The notes beneath the pieces are model-generated. The model was given only the letters and a program-made list of their open reading frames with translations. It had not been told where the DNA came from and made no database searches. Positions 8,475 to 17,821 of a stretch of 35,770 nucleotides of DNA are shown here, piece by piece. Source of the stretch: Lactiplantibacillus daowaiensis (GTDB lineage Bacteria > Bacillota > Bacilli > Lactobacillales > Lactobacillaceae); NCBI RefSeq assembly GCF_005405085.1, contig NZ_BJDJ01000026.1, positions 1-35,770 of the forward strand, written 5' to 3'. Position 1 is the first letter of the stretch, and every line of letters starts with the position of its first letter. The translations under genes and the position numbers were made by a program.

Positions 8475-8503
8475 ATCATACCGAGGTTGGTGGCCGGATT
8501 CAA
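8475..8503 (-). promoter_or_regulatory. Promoter of the DnaQ-like gene
   Basis: On the minus strand, TTGAAT (8498-8503), a 17-nt spacer and TATGAT (8475-8480) form a good sigma-A promoter about 40 bases before the TTG start. Confidence 0.6.
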
Positions 8504-8518
8504 GCGGCTTGCTCGGTG

Positions 8519-9274
8519 TTAAAGGCGAATATCTAGTTCAACCGGGCAGTGGTCAGAGCCGGTAACGGTCGTTAAAATACGGGCGTTGATCAAACGGTCG
8601 ACCAAACGATTTGAGGTGATGAAGTAATCGATTCGCCAACCAGAGTTGTTTGCCCGGGCTTGGCCGCGATAACTCCACCAAGAATAGATCTCAGTTTGGT
8701 CGGGATAAAAGTGGCGGAACGTATCGGTGTAGCCACTTGCCAACAATGTGTTGAACTTAGTCCGTTCTTCATCCGTAAAGCCAGCGCTTTGATGATTGCT
8801 GCGCCAGTTCTTTAAATCAATATTTTCATGGGCCACATTTAAATCACCACAGAAGATAACGGGCTTGTTGGCGTTTAAGCCATTAACGTAAGCCAAAAAA
8901 GCATCTTCCCAAGTTTGGCGGTAGTCGAGCCGTTTGAGTTCACCGCCTGAATTAGGGGTGTAACAGGTGATAAAATAGTAATCAGGGTATTCAAGCGTGA
9001 TGACGCGGCCTTCAGTATCATGTTCCGGGACACCAATACCGTAAGTCACGGCTAATGGTTTGTGCTTGGTAAAAATCGCTGTCCCCGAATAGCCTTTACG
9101 TTCGGCATAATTCCAATATTGATAGTAGCCGGGAAAGTCGATGTCGATTTGACCAGCTTGTAGTTTGGTTTCTTGAATACCGACAAAGTCAGCGTCGAAG
9201 TTGGCAAAGGCATCTTCAAAGCCATGTTTAACAGCGGCTCGTAAGCCGTTGACGTTCCACGAGATAAATTTCAT
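8519..9274 (-). CDS. exoA: Exodeoxyribonuclease III / AP endonuclease
   Basis: This 251-residue enzyme cleaves at abasic sites and degrades duplex DNA 3'-5' in base-excision repair, complementing the Ung product encoded nearby. The endonuclease/exonuclease/phosphatase fold is shown by MKFISWNVNGLR, the metal-binding Glu in GIQETKLQ, SGTAIFTKHKP, GDLNVAHENIDL, YSWWSYRG, NSGWRIDYFI and the catalytic GSDHCPVEL at the C-terminus. Length is standard. The ribosome binding site is modest (AAAGG about 13 bases upstream). It is divergent from the oxidoreductase gene at 9371. Confidence 0.96.
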   Translation of the reverse strand: MKFISWNVNGLRAAVKHGFEDAFANFDADFVGIQETKLQAGQIDIDFPGYYQYWNYAERKGYSGTAIFTKHKPLAVTYGIGVPEHDTEGRVITLEYPDYYFITCYTPNSGGELKRLDYRQTWEDAFLAYVNGLNANKPVIFCGDLNVAHENIDLKNWRSNHQSAGFTDEERTKFNTLLASGYTDTFRHFYPDQTEIYSWWSYRGQARANNSGWRIDYFITSNRLVDRLINARILTTVTGSDHCPVELDIRL

Positions 9275-9370
9275 TAAATAGCAACGCCTTTCTCTTTCTA
9301 GTGAGGTTTTTGAAATGATTTTAATAAATTAATTGTACCGCATTCAGCGGTTGAAAACGGAGGAATCGAC

Positions 9371-10273
9371 ATGTTAAAAATTGGGGTTCTAGGCTTAGGT
9401 AATATTGCACAGAAGGCTTATTTACCAGTGATGGCGGCGATGCAGGATCAATATGAGTTTCATTTAACGACGCGTAATCCTGACAAACGGGACCAATTAG
9501 CGCGTCAATACGGGTTTACACATACCCATGCCAGCTTGGATGACTTGCTAGCTGAAAAGCCCGCGGCGGTCTTTGTTCACACCCCAACGGCGACTCATGC
9601 TAGTATTATCAAACAATTGTTATTAGCTGATGTGAATGTCTATGTGGACAAACCAGTGTCAACTGATTTGAATGAAGTCCAAAGTTTATATGATTTAGCG
9701 GCGGCACGGCATTTATTGTTAACATGTGGGTTTAATCGCCGCTTTGCCCCATTGAATCAGCAATTAAAAGCACTGCCTGACAAGCGGATGATCACGGCCG
9801 AAAAAGTTCGTGAAACCGGTGGTCAAGATATTGAAACGGCGGTGTTTGACTTGATGATCCATACCGTCGATACGGGCTTATTCTTGTTAGATGAACCGTT
9901 AGTGTCAACGAGTGGGCGGATTGTGCCAACCGCTGACGATAAACTCGGCCAAGGGTATTTTATGGCCCAAACGGCGCATGAACAATTATCAGTGGTGACT
10001 AATATGTTTGGCGGCGTGAACTTGGAACAAGCAACGGTTCAAACCACGACGCAGCGCGCAACGGTGAATGATTTAAGTACGATAACCACCGCCAAAACCG
10101 CGCAAACGCAAACCGCGGCCTTTCCAGATTGGGAACCAACGCTAGAAAAACGTGGCTTTGCCCCATTGATTCGTGCCTTTTTAAGTGCCGTTGCGACGCA
10201 TGGTCCTAATCCAATTGACCCGACTTCAGCAATTACGAGTCACGCGGTGTGTCGTCATTTATTAAGCGACTAA
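9371..10273 (+). CDS. Gfo/Idh/MocA family oxidoreductase
   Basis: This 300-residue NAD(P)-dependent dehydrogenase is of the MviM/YceM type. The Rossmann motif GLGNIAQKAYLPV is at residues 7-19; HTPTATHASIIKQLL and VYVDKPVSTD correspond to the family's nucleotide and EKP motifs (here DKP), and GFNRRFAP follows. It is shorter than most sugar dehydrogenases of the family. The substrate is unknown. CGGAGGAA lies about 7 bases before the ATG. The 131 bases to murB hold no clear terminator. Confidence 0.87.
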   Translation: MLKIGVLGLGNIAQKAYLPVMAAMQDQYEFHLTTRNPDKRDQLARQYGFTHTHASLDDLLAEKPAAVFVHTPTATHASIIKQLLLADVNVYVDKPVSTDLNEVQSLYDLAAARHLLLTCGFNRRFAPLNQQLKALPDKRMITAEKVRETGGQDIETAVFDLMIHTVDTGLFLLDEPLVSTSGRIVPTADDKLGQGYFMAQTAHEQLSVVTNMFGGVNLEQATVQTTTQRATVNDLSTITTAKTAQTQTAAFPDWEPTLEKRGFAPLIRAFLSAVATHGPNPIDPTSAITSHAVCRHLLSD

Positions 10274-10404
10274 AAAGTGCTATTATTAATCAATGGACTG
10301 GCCATTGTGACAAAGTGAATTAGTGGGCGTAACGGCTGTCTGCCGGCCTGACTTAAGCTCAGTTCAGTCCACGCTAAATCGAAATTTGAAAGGAACCTCA
10401 ACTT

Positions 10405-11304
10405 ATGACGCAAGATGTGTTGGCGACTTTTCCAGCCATTGAAATTAAAAAAGATGAATCCCTAAGTCATTATACGAATACAAAAACTGGGGGACCGGCC
10501 GATTATGTCGCGTTTCCTAAATCTATTAGTGAAACGAAAACGTTAATTGAATATGCGGATGCCCAACAAATGCCATTGACGGTCATTGGTAATGCCAGTA
10601 ACTTAATCGTCAAAGATGGTGGCATTCGGGGATTGACGTTGATTTTAACCAAGATGAATCAAATCCACACGAGTGAAACTAAGGTTGTCGCTGAAGCTGG
10701 GGCGGCATTGATCGATGCGACTAAGGCCGCTTGCAAGGCGAGCTTGACTGGCTTAGAATTTGCGGCAGGGATTCCTGGTAGTGTTGGTGGGGCCATCTTT
10801 ATGAATGCTGGTGCTTATGGTGGCGAAATCAGCGAAGTTGTTGAAGAAGTCACCGTTTTAACGGCCGATGGGCAATTGAAGACCCTATCCAATGAAGCTT
10901 TAGACTTTGGTTATCGGCACAGTACGGTGCAAGATTATCATGATACCGTGGTTTCAGCGACGTTTAATCTGAAACCAGGTGAACAACCTAAAATTCAAGC
11001 ACGGATGGATGAATTGAACTTCTTACGTGCGTCGAAACAACCACTAGAATGGCCATCGTGTGGAAGTGTCTTTAAGCGACCAACAGGCTACTTTACTGGT
11101 AAACTAATCCATGATGCCGGGCTACAAGGGACACGCATGGGTGGCGCTGAAGTGTCGAAGAAACACGCCGGGTTTATTATTAATGTTGATCATGCAACCG
11201 CGACTGATTACATGGATATGATCCATCATATTCAAACGGTCGTTTTTGAAAAGTTTGGGGTCCATCTCGAAACCGAAGTTCGGATTATCGGGGAAGATGC
11301 CTAA
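10405..11304 (+). CDS. murB: UDP-N-acetylenolpyruvoylglucosamine reductase
   Basis: This 299-residue FAD enzyme reduces UDP-GlcNAc-enolpyruvate to UDP-MurNAc, the second committed step of peptidoglycan precursor synthesis. Motifs are the N-terminal [17 protein letters not shown]-binding [48 protein letters not shown], the catalytic serine region [12 protein letters not shown], and the terminal ETEVRIIGE. Length and lack of the extra loop fit type II MurB of Gram-positives. AAAGGAAC lies about 8 bases upstream. The antiporter gene begins 30 bases later and may share the transcript. Confidence 0.97.
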   Translation: MTQDVLATFPAIEIKKDESLSHYTNTKTGGPADYVAFPKSISETKTLIEYADAQQMPLTVIGNASNLIVKDGGIRGLTLILTKMNQIHTSETKVVAEAGAALIDATKAACKASLTGLEFAAGIPGSVGGAIFMNAGAYGGEISEVVEEVTVLTADGQLKTLSNEALDFGYRHSTVQDYHDTVVSATFNLKPGEQPKIQARMDELNFLRASKQPLEWPSCGSVFKRPTGYFTGKLIHDAGLQGTRMGGAEVSKKHAGFIINVDHATATDYMDMIHHIQTVVFEKFGVHLETEVRIIGEDA

Positions 11305-11334
11305 TTAATTGAACAAAGGAGGCAACACTGTTAA

Positions 11335-13473
11335 ATGCCAATTATTGAATTAGTTATTTTATTGGCATGTTTGGTGCTGCTATCGAATGTGTTAAGCCAC
11401 TATCTAGTCGCAATCCCGGTCAGTTTGATTCAAGTCGGGCTGGGTCTAGGAGTGGCTTTATTATTAAATGTACAAGTTGAATTGCAGACAGATTGGTTCA
11501 TGCTAGTCTTCATTGCACCGATGCTGTACAACGATGGCAGACAATTTCCAAAACGTGAATTGTGGGAACTACGTGGGGCGATTTTTGCAAACGCCATTGT
11601 GTTGGTTTTTATTACCACGATTTTAGGTGGATTTTTAATACATGTCTTGATACCAGCAATTCCATTAGCGGTCAGTATTGCACTGGCGGCCATTTTATCA
11701 CCAACCGATCCAGTGGCGGTGCAATCGATTTCTGAAGGGGTCAAACTCCCAAAAGAAATCTTGCACTTGGTCAGTGGCGAAAGCTTGATCAATGATGCCA
11801 GTGGGCTGATTGGGTTTAAGTATGCTTTAGCAGCGGCCGTAACGGGGTCATTTGCATTGGGCAAAGCCATCGGCGATTTCTTCTATATTAGTTTAGTTGG
11901 CTTGGCGGTGGGCTTGGCTTTAATGACCTTGATTCAATTGATCCGTGACGTCTTACGGCGCGAGGGCATTAACGACACCGTCTTTAACGTCGTATTACAA
12001 ATCCTAACGCCTTTTGCCATTTATTTTATCGCCGAAGAATGGTTCCATGCTTCGGGTGTGGTCGCCGTGGTGGCAGCCGGGGTCTTAGGCCATGTGCAAA
12101 ACTCGCATGAGGTTGAAGATGCGCCAGAATTGCGTTTAGTGACTGAAAAAGTTTGGAATATTATTGTGTACTTATTAAACGGGATCGTCTTTTTGATTTT
12201 GGGTATTGAATTGCCAGTCGCCACTAAAGCGACGATTGAAGGCAATCATACGAATACCTTTCATGCAATTTTTGATGTCTTGATCGTTTGGGGCATCTTG
12301 CTATTGATTCGGGTGGCTTGGACGTATGGCTACATGTTGATCATTTGGTTGAAGGATCATCAAAAGACGCGGCCAAGTCTACGTATCGCGGCCTTATCCG
12401 GGTTGTCCGGTGTCCGCGGGGCCATTACGATGGCGGGGGTCTTTACGATTCCAACGGTAATTGCCAGTGGCTCAGCGTTTCCGGAACGGTCGTTAGTGCT
12501 GTTTATTGCTGCCGGCGTCATTATTGTGAGTCTAGTTGCCGCAGCCGGTATCTTGCCATTAATGGCGGCTAAATCACTACCATTCGTGACCCGGGGGTCT
12601 AGTTTAGATGAGGATGACGCCGTGATTGCTGCTGGGGCGGATGATGAGTCGGCACCAGCCGGTGATAGTGATGCGCCACAACAAATCAACTACAAACAAG
12701 CCCGGATTTATATTTTAAGATTAGCCATCCAAAATATCGAAGAACATCGGCGGCCGGAAAATCAACGTGCGGCCTATGATTTGATTTTGGATCAACAATT
12801 CCAAATTCGGCGATTAGAAGTGGCGTCACAAACTGAAGATGAGCTTCAACCGATGCTGACAGATGAGATGCAACTGCGGTTGGTCGCCTTGGCGGGGGAA
12901 CGTCAAGCTGTCCAACAAATGTTGACCGATCACGAAGTGTCAAGATTGGGTGCGCAAAATTACCTGCGGCGGATTGAACAGCGGGAACAACGGTTATCAC
13001 AGGCTGCCCATAAACCGGGGTTGCCGACGTTGCGTTCGTTACGATTAATGTTTAATCGGGGCATGCAAGGTTTACGCTTATGGTTAGCACCGGCTGATAG
13101 TGATAAATTACGAGCGGAACAGTTAACGATTCAGCGCGTGGCTTCAAAAGCCGCCATCAAGTCGTTGTCTCAATATTTGAAACAGGCCAGCGTTGATGAA
13201 CAACAATTCGATCGCCAGGCGTTGTATCATTTGATTGTGCATTACCGGAATCGGATAGAAAGTGCCAAACCAGGGCATAGTATTTCACGTGCCGACTATG
13301 AACGCCAAATACAAGGACTACGCATTAAAAGTTTAGGGGCTGAACGAGCTGGCGTCCAACACTTGCTAGAGAGTGGTCAAATCAGCTTACGCACGGCTGC
13401 TAGGTTGCGTCAGTTTATTAATTATTCGGAAAATCTGTTAATGCTAAACGACGGGGAAGCGGACGAGGAATAA
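11335..13473 (+). CDS. CPA1-family Na+/H+ antiporter (NhaP/NhaK type)
   Basis: This 712-residue membrane protein exchanges Na+ (or K+) for H+, serving pH and salt homeostasis. About twelve membrane helices fill residues 1-420, with the CPA1 motifs LSPTDPVAVQSI and the ion-binding GESLINDASGLIGFKYA, and a later SGLSGVRGAITMAGV. Residues about 440-712 are a long cytoplasmic domain rich in charged helices (for example QIRRLEVAS and RRIEQREQR), probably regulatory. This tail is typical of lactobacillus NhaP proteins. AAAGGAGG (11315-11322) is 12 bases before the ATG, slightly far. The cation cannot be read from sequence. Confidence 0.92.
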   Translation: MPIIELVILLACLVLLSNVLSHYLVAIPVSLIQVGLGLGVALLLNVQVELQTDWFMLVFIAPMLYNDGRQFPKRELWELRGAIFANAIVLVFITTILGGFLIHVLIPAIPLAVSIALAAILSPTDPVAVQSISEGVKLPKEILHLVSGESLINDASGLIGFKYALAAAVTGSFALGKAIGDFFYISLVGLAVGLALMTLIQLIRDVLRREGINDTVFNVVLQILTPFAIYFIAEEWFHASGVVAVVAAGVLGHVQNSHEVEDAPELRLVTEKVWNIIVYLLNGIVFLILGIELPVATKATIEGNHTNTFHAIFDVLIVWGILLLIRVAWTYGYMLIIWLKDHQKTRPSLRIAALSGLSGVRGAITMAGVFTIPTVIASGSAFPERSLVLFIAAGVIIVSLVAAAGILPLMAAKSLPFVTRGSSLDEDDAVIAAGADDESAPAGDSDAPQQINYKQARIYILRLAIQNIEEHRRPENQRAAYDLILDQQFQIRRLEVASQTEDELQPMLTDEMQLRLVALAGERQAVQQMLTDHEVSRLGAQNYLRRIEQREQRLSQAAHKPGLPTLRSLRLMFNRGMQGLRLWLAPADSDKLRAEQLTIQRVASKAAIKSLSQYLKQASVDEQQFDRQALYHLIVHYRNRIESAKPGHSISRADYERQIQGLRIKSLGAERAGVQHLLESGQISLRTAARLRQFINYSENLLMLNDGEADEE

Positions 13474-13485
13474 TTGATTTACTTA

Positions 13486-13513
13486 TTGCAAAGTAATAGT
13501 TCTCGGTTATAAT
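13486..13513 (+). promoter_or_regulatory. Promoter of the MarR gene
   Basis: TTGCAA (13486-13491), a 16-nt spacer and TATAAT (13508-13513). Downstream in the leader, the palindrome CAATTAATTG (13553-13562) could be an autoregulatory operator. Confidence 0.65.
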
Positions 13514-13613
13514 AATGTTAGAATAGTATTTATAGTGAACAATTAGGACTTGCAATTAATTGTGAGTTTTAGACGGGATTAAATTGGTTTTAAACCATGC
13601 GGGGGGATATACC

Positions 13614-14126
13614 ATGACAGAAAAAGAAATTCATGAACAATTCGTTGAAACTTATATGCATATTTTGAAATATATTGGAGACTTTGTATCAGTGCCAACC
13701 CGGCCATATAAGATTACGTTTGAAGCTTATATTGTGATGCGGATGATTGCAACGAGTGATGAACCCTTGACGTTGGTTAAAATTGCCAATGCCCAACGTG
13801 TTTCACGGAGTGCGATTGCGCGACAAATCAATGTGTTACTCGATTTGAAGTATATTGATCAAACGACGAATACAAGCGATCGGCGAATTAAGTACTTGTC
13901 ATTGACCCCCACTGGTCTAAAAGTTGAACAAGCCATCAATGAGGCGTCTGAAAAACGGTTCCACCAATGGTTACAAGTTTATGGGGAACAACGGGCGGAC
14001 GATACGTTACGCTATATTACCGATGCAGAAAAGAAAGCGACGGCTTTAGGCTTTAGCGGTTTCAGTGGTCTCCACGATAAGCGCAGTTCGCATGCGAGTT
14101 ATAGTGACCCTGAATTCCGAGTTTAA
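13614..14126 (+). CDS. MarR family transcriptional regulator
   Basis: This 170-residue winged-helix DNA-binding protein has the MarR layout: a dimerisation helix (EIHEQFVETYMHILKYIG), helix-turn-helix (LTLVKIANAQRVSRSAIARQINVLLDLKYI), the wing DRRIKYLSLTPTG, and C-terminal dimer helices. Ligand and targets are unknown. ATG at 13614 is chosen because GGGGGGAT ends a few bases upstream; an in-frame ATG at 13584 has no ribosome binding site. A palindrome in its leader suggests autoregulation, and the secreted protein gene next door has its own operator-like element, so it may be a target. Confidence 0.88.
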   Translation: MTEKEIHEQFVETYMHILKYIGDFVSVPTRPYKITFEAYIVMRMIATSDEPLTLVKIANAQRVSRSAIARQINVLLDLKYIDQTTNTSDRRIKYLSLTPTGLKVEQAINEASEKRFHQWLQVYGEQRADDTLRYITDAEKKATALGFSGFSGLHDKRSSHASYSDPEFRV

Positions 14127-14149
14127 TTGCTGCAATCAACATAAATCAG

Positions 14150-14192
14150 AAAAACTAGGATACGCGTGTAGTCGTATATCCTAGTTTTTTTT
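14150..14192 (+). terminator. Terminator of the MarR gene
   Basis: AAAAACTAGGAT pairs imperfectly with ATCCTAGTTTTT around a loop containing ACG/CGT pairing, followed by a run of eight T. Confidence 0.82.
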
Positions 14193-14264
14193 GTTTAGCA
14201 GTTAGTAAATTGACTGTATCAACACTAAGCGGTCAGTAGCGTATCGAAAAACTGATAAAGAAAG

Positions 14265-14298
14265 TTTAATGTGGCTGTCACATTAAATCAGTTATAAT
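14265..14298 (+). promoter_or_regulatory. Operator-like inverted repeat over the promoter of the secreted protein gene
   Basis: TTTAATGTG (14265-14273) and CACATTAAA (14279-14287) form a perfect 9-bp inverted repeat with a 5-nt spacer. TATAAT follows at 14293-14298. The repeat occupies the place of the -35 region, so a bound protein would block or replace -35 contacts. Confidence 0.6.
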
Positions 14299-14320
14299 AA
14301 TGCCAAGGGAGGGTACCCAT

Positions 14321-15085
14321 ATGAAAACAATGGTAAAAGGGTTAGTCGTGACGAGTTTGGTAACGGCAGGACTGTTGACCGGTGTTACGACGACGTCAAC
14401 GCTGGCTTCAGCAGCGACCATCAAGACGCCCTATACGGCATTAAAGACGAAATCGGCGACCGTTACGACCAATGGCAAGTATGCCTTGTATACGAAGCCT
14501 GGAACGGTTAAAGGTGCCAAGTTAGTGGTTTCCAAAGCCAAAATGAAAACTTTTGGAACGTTTACGAAAACTGATGTTGCTAATGTCAACAGTAATTCAG
14601 CGGCCAAGTATCGCGGTTCAGCCTATTATTTATATGCCTATGGCTACAAGGTCACCAATACCGGCTCGGTTTATTATCGAGTGGTAACGATGAACGGTAA
14701 ATACCGTGGCTATGTCTATGGTGGTAAAGCAATTGGCAAGTTTGCTGGTGGTATCAAGCAAACTGCGACTACCACCAAAGCGACCGTCCCAACGAGTTTG
14801 AGCGGGACCGTTGGTATTGAAATGGCTGGTGTCATGTGGAATGTGGCGCCATATACCAAATATCCAACTAAGCAATTAGGTAAGATGACGGCAATGAATT
14901 CAACCACGATTCCGCATCTAGCGCAGTTTAAAATTACTGGTGCGGTTACGCGTAATCGTGAACAGGACGTTTATTATCACCTTGTTTCAACGGATAATTA
15001 TCAGTTGAATGGGTGGGTATCCAGAAATTCTGTGGCAACTTACGATGATGTCTTAGCTAATTGGGGCGTCACGACTAATAATTGA
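14321..15085 (+). CDS. Secreted protein with two SH3-like repeats
   Basis: The 254-residue product has a clear signal peptide (MKTMVKGLVVTSL, hydrophobic core, cleavage near LASAA at about residue 31). The mature part is basic, rich in Thr, Lys and Tyr, and has no Cys. Two divergent units resemble the bacterial SH3-like/SLAP wall-binding modules of lactobacilli: one around KYALYTKPGTVKGAK with YYRVVTMNGKYRGYVYGGKA, the other around MWNVAPYTKYPTKQLG with YYHLVSTDNYQLNGWVSRN. No catalytic domain is seen, so it is probably a wall-associated accessory protein. ATG at 14321 follows AAGGGAGGG; an in-frame ATG at 14300 precedes the ribosome binding site. Confidence 0.75.
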   Translation: MKTMVKGLVVTSLVTAGLLTGVTTTSTLASAATIKTPYTALKTKSATVTTNGKYALYTKPGTVKGAKLVVSKAKMKTFGTFTKTDVANVNSNSAAKYRGSAYYLYAYGYKVTNTGSVYYRVVTMNGKYRGYVYGGKAIGKFAGGIKQTATTTKATVPTSLSGTVGIEMAGVMWNVAPYTKYPTKQLGKMTAMNSTTIPHLAQFKITGAVTRNREQDVYYHLVSTDNYQLNGWVSRNSVATYDDVLANWGVTTNN

Positions 15086-15106
15086 AAAACACTTGCAAAC
15101 TAAATT

Positions 15107-15151
15107 AAAAATAGCAAGCAAACCATCATTATCGGTTTGCTTGCTATTTTT
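15107..15151. terminator. Bidirectional terminator with perfect 18-bp stem
   Basis: Arms 15107-15124 and 15134-15151 pair perfectly around a 9-nt loop, with A5 and T5 ends. It serves both convergent genes, and the minus-strand stop codon (15144-15146) lies within the stem. Confidence 0.92.
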
Positions 15152-15800
15152 GTGTTGTCGTCGCGGCAGCTAGTGTAAAGCGCCAGACGAGATAAATCAA
15201 AAGCTGTAAGGCCCACATGATCAAGACGAAAGCGAACATCTTAGCTGACCACATGTTGATTAATTGTTTAATAATGTATTGCGGGGTAATGAGTAAGTAA
15301 ATCGAATGGAGACGTAAGAAACGGCCCACGTATACCCCGATACTAGCAAATAGCAATAAAACGGCACTAATTAGGCTGCGACCAAATGGCAGCTTGTTTA
15401 AATGACACCGACGTTGAAGCTCACCGGCGATTTGGTCGACACTAAAAGTTCCCACAATTACAGATACCATCGTTGGTCCCACTAAGTAAGCAAAGTCACG
15501 CCACATTGGTAAGTCAAACCGAAGTAAGCCGTTGATACCATACGGTTTCAATAAGCTTAAATGGAACAAATCGGTCATTAAGTACGGTGCGTTGGGATAA
15601 AATAACACCCACAGAATCGCCAACAACCAAAACATAATGGCATTGCGCCGGCTGGTTAGCCAAAAGCTCAATTCAATCGGAATGTAAGCTAAAACGGTAT
15701 TCAGCAGTAAAAATGAAAACGAACCGTGAATCGAAAGCGCTGCGAAGCCGATAAATGCCCAATAAATCAGGCGAAGCAGCCAGCGCTGTAAACTAGTCAT
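15144..15800 (-). CDS. DUF1361 family membrane protein
   Basis: This 218-residue integral membrane protein has about six hydrophobic helices. The DUF1361 hallmark is seen as LWVLFYPNAPYLMTDLFHL, followed by FDLPMWRDFAYLVGPTMV. Function is unknown in the family. It is monocistronic, transcribed toward the secreted protein gene. Its C-terminal codons lie inside the shared terminator stem. No ligand-binding residues can be assigned. Confidence 0.85.
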   Translation of the reverse strand: MTSLQRWLLRLIYWAFIGFAALSIHGSFSFLLLNTVLAYIPIELSFWLTSRRNAIMFWLLAILWVLFYPNAPYLMTDLFHLSLLKPYGINGLLRFDLPMWRDFAYLVGPTMVSVIVGTFSVDQIAGELQRRCHLNKLPFGRSLISAVLLLFASIGVYVGRFLRLHSIYLLITPQYIIKQLINMWSAKMFAFVLIMWALQLLIYLVWRFTLAAATTTQK

Positions 15801-15924
15801 TTGATCACCACACTTTCACCATTATTTTACCAGAAATATTATGTAATCTATATTAAATAACCATAACCTTAATATTTATTCAATTTCCAAAGGAATTTAA
15901 GCACTTCCACGGAAATCCCTCAAC

Positions 15925-15948
15925 GCGCGCAAGCCTGCGTGCTATAAT
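15925..15948 (+). promoter_or_regulatory. Extended -10 promoter of cdaA-cdaR-glmM
   Basis: TG-C-TATAAT at 15940-15948 is an extended -10 element about 35 bases before cdaA. The -35 is poor. A near-perfect inverted repeat (GCGCGCA and TGCGTGC, 15925-15942) lies in the spacer region and could bind a regulator. Confidence 0.6.
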
Positions 15949-15982
15949 GTGAAAGTAAAACATTTTCATAAGGAGGGGGAGC

Positions 15983-16825
15983 ATGACTTTCAATTGGACC
16001 GATTGGTTGACCTTGACTAACTTGGTACGACTACTAGATATTTTAGTTGTTTGGTTTGTCATTTATGAATTGATCGTGTTACTGCGGGGCACCAAAGCCG
16101 TACAACTGTTTCGGGGCATTATTGTCATTGCTGTCGTTAAAATCGTCAGTGTTGTCATTGGCCTAGACACCGTGTCATGGATCATGGACCAAATTATCAA
16201 TTGGGCCGTGATTGCGATGGTCATCATTTTCCAACCAGAAATTCGGCGTGGGCTTGAACATTTGGGCCGTGGGTCGATGTTTGTGCGCGGTAAGCGCCAA
16301 AATGAAGACGAAGAGCGCATGATTGCCGAGCTGGATAAGGCCATTCAATATATGGCCAAACGCCGGATTGGGGCGCTAATGTCGATTAAGATGGACACAG
16401 GCTTGGAAGATTATATTGAAACCGGGATTCCGTTGAATGCGGATATCACGGGTGAATTATTAATCAATATTTTCATTCCCAACACCCCGTTACATGATGG
16501 GGCCGTCATCATTCAAGATAATCAAATTAAAGTTGCGGCGGCGTATCTACCGCTATCTGAGAGTAATTTGATTCCTAAAGAACTCGGTACACGTCATCGT
16601 GCGGCCGTTGGAATCAGTGAAGTGACGGATGCCTTAACAATCGTCATTTCTGAAGAAACTGGTGAGGTTTCGATTACGAAAGATAACGAACTGATGCGCG
16701 GGATGACCCAGGAAAACTATTTACGTTATTTCCGGCAAGTTTTACTCACGCCAGAAGATCAATCGCACCAAAATGCCATTCAAAGTTGGTTTGGGCGGAT
16801 CTTTGGAGGGGGGCCGCGTAAATGA
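15983..16825 (+). CDS. cdaA: Diadenylate cyclase CdaA
   Basis: This 280-residue membrane enzyme condenses two ATP into cyclic di-AMP, the signal that controls K+ and osmolyte uptake and wall integrity in Firmicutes. Three membrane helices lie within residues about 13-82. The DAC domain follows, with the catalytic DGA motif in PLHDGAVII (172-174) and the RHR motif in GTRHRAAVG (204-206), both intact. AAGGAGGGGG precedes the ATG. The stop overlaps the cdaR start by 4 bases, showing coupling with its regulator, and glmM follows, the conserved operon of this phylum. Confidence 0.97.
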   Translation: MTFNWTDWLTLTNLVRLLDILVVWFVIYELIVLLRGTKAVQLFRGIIVIAVVKIVSVVIGLDTVSWIMDQIINWAVIAMVIIFQPEIRRGLEHLGRGSMFVRGKRQNEDEERMIAELDKAIQYMAKRRIGALMSIKMDTGLEDYIETGIPLNADITGELLINIFIPNTPLHDGAVIIQDNQIKVAAAYLPLSESNLIPKELGTRHRAAVGISEVTDALTIVISEETGEVSITKDNELMRGMTQENYLRYFRQVLLTPEDQSHQNAIQSWFGRIFGGGPRK

Positions 16826-17796
16826 AAAAATTTATGAACAGTAATTGGTCGTTGCGCTTACTCGCCTTATTATGTGCGTTGGCTTTATTTGCCTATGTTA
16901 ATTCAAATAAATTGAGTCATACGAGTAGTATCTTAACGAGTAGTAATTCAACAACGACTAATTCTAATCGCACGGTCTCAATCAGTGCGCCATTGGAGTT
17001 AAACGTCAATAGTACCAAGTACTTTGTGACCGGCTATCCGGAAAATATTAAAGTCAAGATTACCGGTCCAGCGGCGTTAGTGACGACGACAGCGAATACG
17101 CAGAATTTTAAAGTCTATGCGAATTTGTCTGGTTTATCGGTCGGCAAACACAGTGTTAAAGTGCAAGTCGATGGGTTGAACAAAGAGCTAAGTTATTCGT
17201 TGAATCAAAAATATATTCACATCAATATTCAACCACGGCGAACCGCCAATTATAAAGTTAGCGCCGATTTCAATCAGACTAACGTGGCGTCGGGGTATGA
17301 AGTCGGGACGCCACGGCTAGGGACGTCTTCGGTCAAAGTGACGGGGGCCGTCAATGAGGTTAGCAAAGTCGCGAAGGTCGTAGCAGTGGTTAATACCGAT
17401 AAGAATTTAACCAAGTCGGTTAACCAACAAGCGATGATCGAAGCCTTAGATGCGAATGGCCAGACGTTAAACGTGGTCTTGACACCATCGACGACTTCCG
17501 TGTATATTCCGATTAAACAAGCAACGTCGAAAAAGAAGGTCGCAGTCGATCTAAAGGCCAGCGGCAAGACTGAGGCGGATACGAGTTATTCATTTTCAAC
17601 GGATACGAAATCGGTCACGGTCACTGGTACTAAAGCGGCGTTAGCGAAGTTAAGCAAGTTGCCAGTCGATGTTGATGTCACGAATGTGACGAAGTCAACG
17701 ACGAAGACTGTTGATGTTTCAACGAATGATGAAGATGGTGTGGCTTCAGTTAGTCCAACATCGATTAAGGTAAAAATTACAGTTAAAAGTAACTGA
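16822..17796 (+). CDS. cdaR: CdaA regulator CdaR (YbbR-domain protein)
   Basis: This 324-residue protein is anchored by one N-terminal helix (SLRLLALLCALALFAYVNS) and otherwise lies outside the membrane. It carries about three YbbR repeats, recognisable by recurring blocks such as FVTGYPENIKVKITGPAALV, GTPRLGTSSVKVTGAVNEV and FSTDTKSVTVTGTKAALAKL. In other Firmicutes CdaR binds CdaA and modulates c-di-AMP synthesis. The ATG overlaps the cdaA stop (ATGA), so the two are made together. It is rich in Ser and Thr, as usual for the surface proteins of this group. Confidence 0.93.
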   Translation: MKKFMNSNWSLRLLALLCALALFAYVNSNKLSHTSSILTSSNSTTTNSNRTVSISAPLELNVNSTKYFVTGYPENIKVKITGPAALVTTTANTQNFKVYANLSGLSVGKHSVKVQVDGLNKELSYSLNQKYIHINIQPRRTANYKVSADFNQTNVASGYEVGTPRLGTSSVKVTGAVNEVSKVAKVVAVVNTDKNLTKSVNQQAMIEALDANGQTLNVVLTPSTTSVYIPIKQATSKKKVAVDLKASGKTEADTSYSFSTDTKSVTVTGTKAALAKLSKLPVDVDVTNVTKSTTKTVDVSTNDEDGVASVSPTSIKVKITVKSN

Positions 17797-17821
17797 AAAT
17801 TTGAAATGAGGTAAAGAAACG

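Noticed and set aside
11430..11870. Minus-strand open frame of 146 codons inside the antiporter gene
   Set aside because: It mirrors codon bias of the membrane protein on the other strand; the antiporter motifs on the plus strand are decisive.
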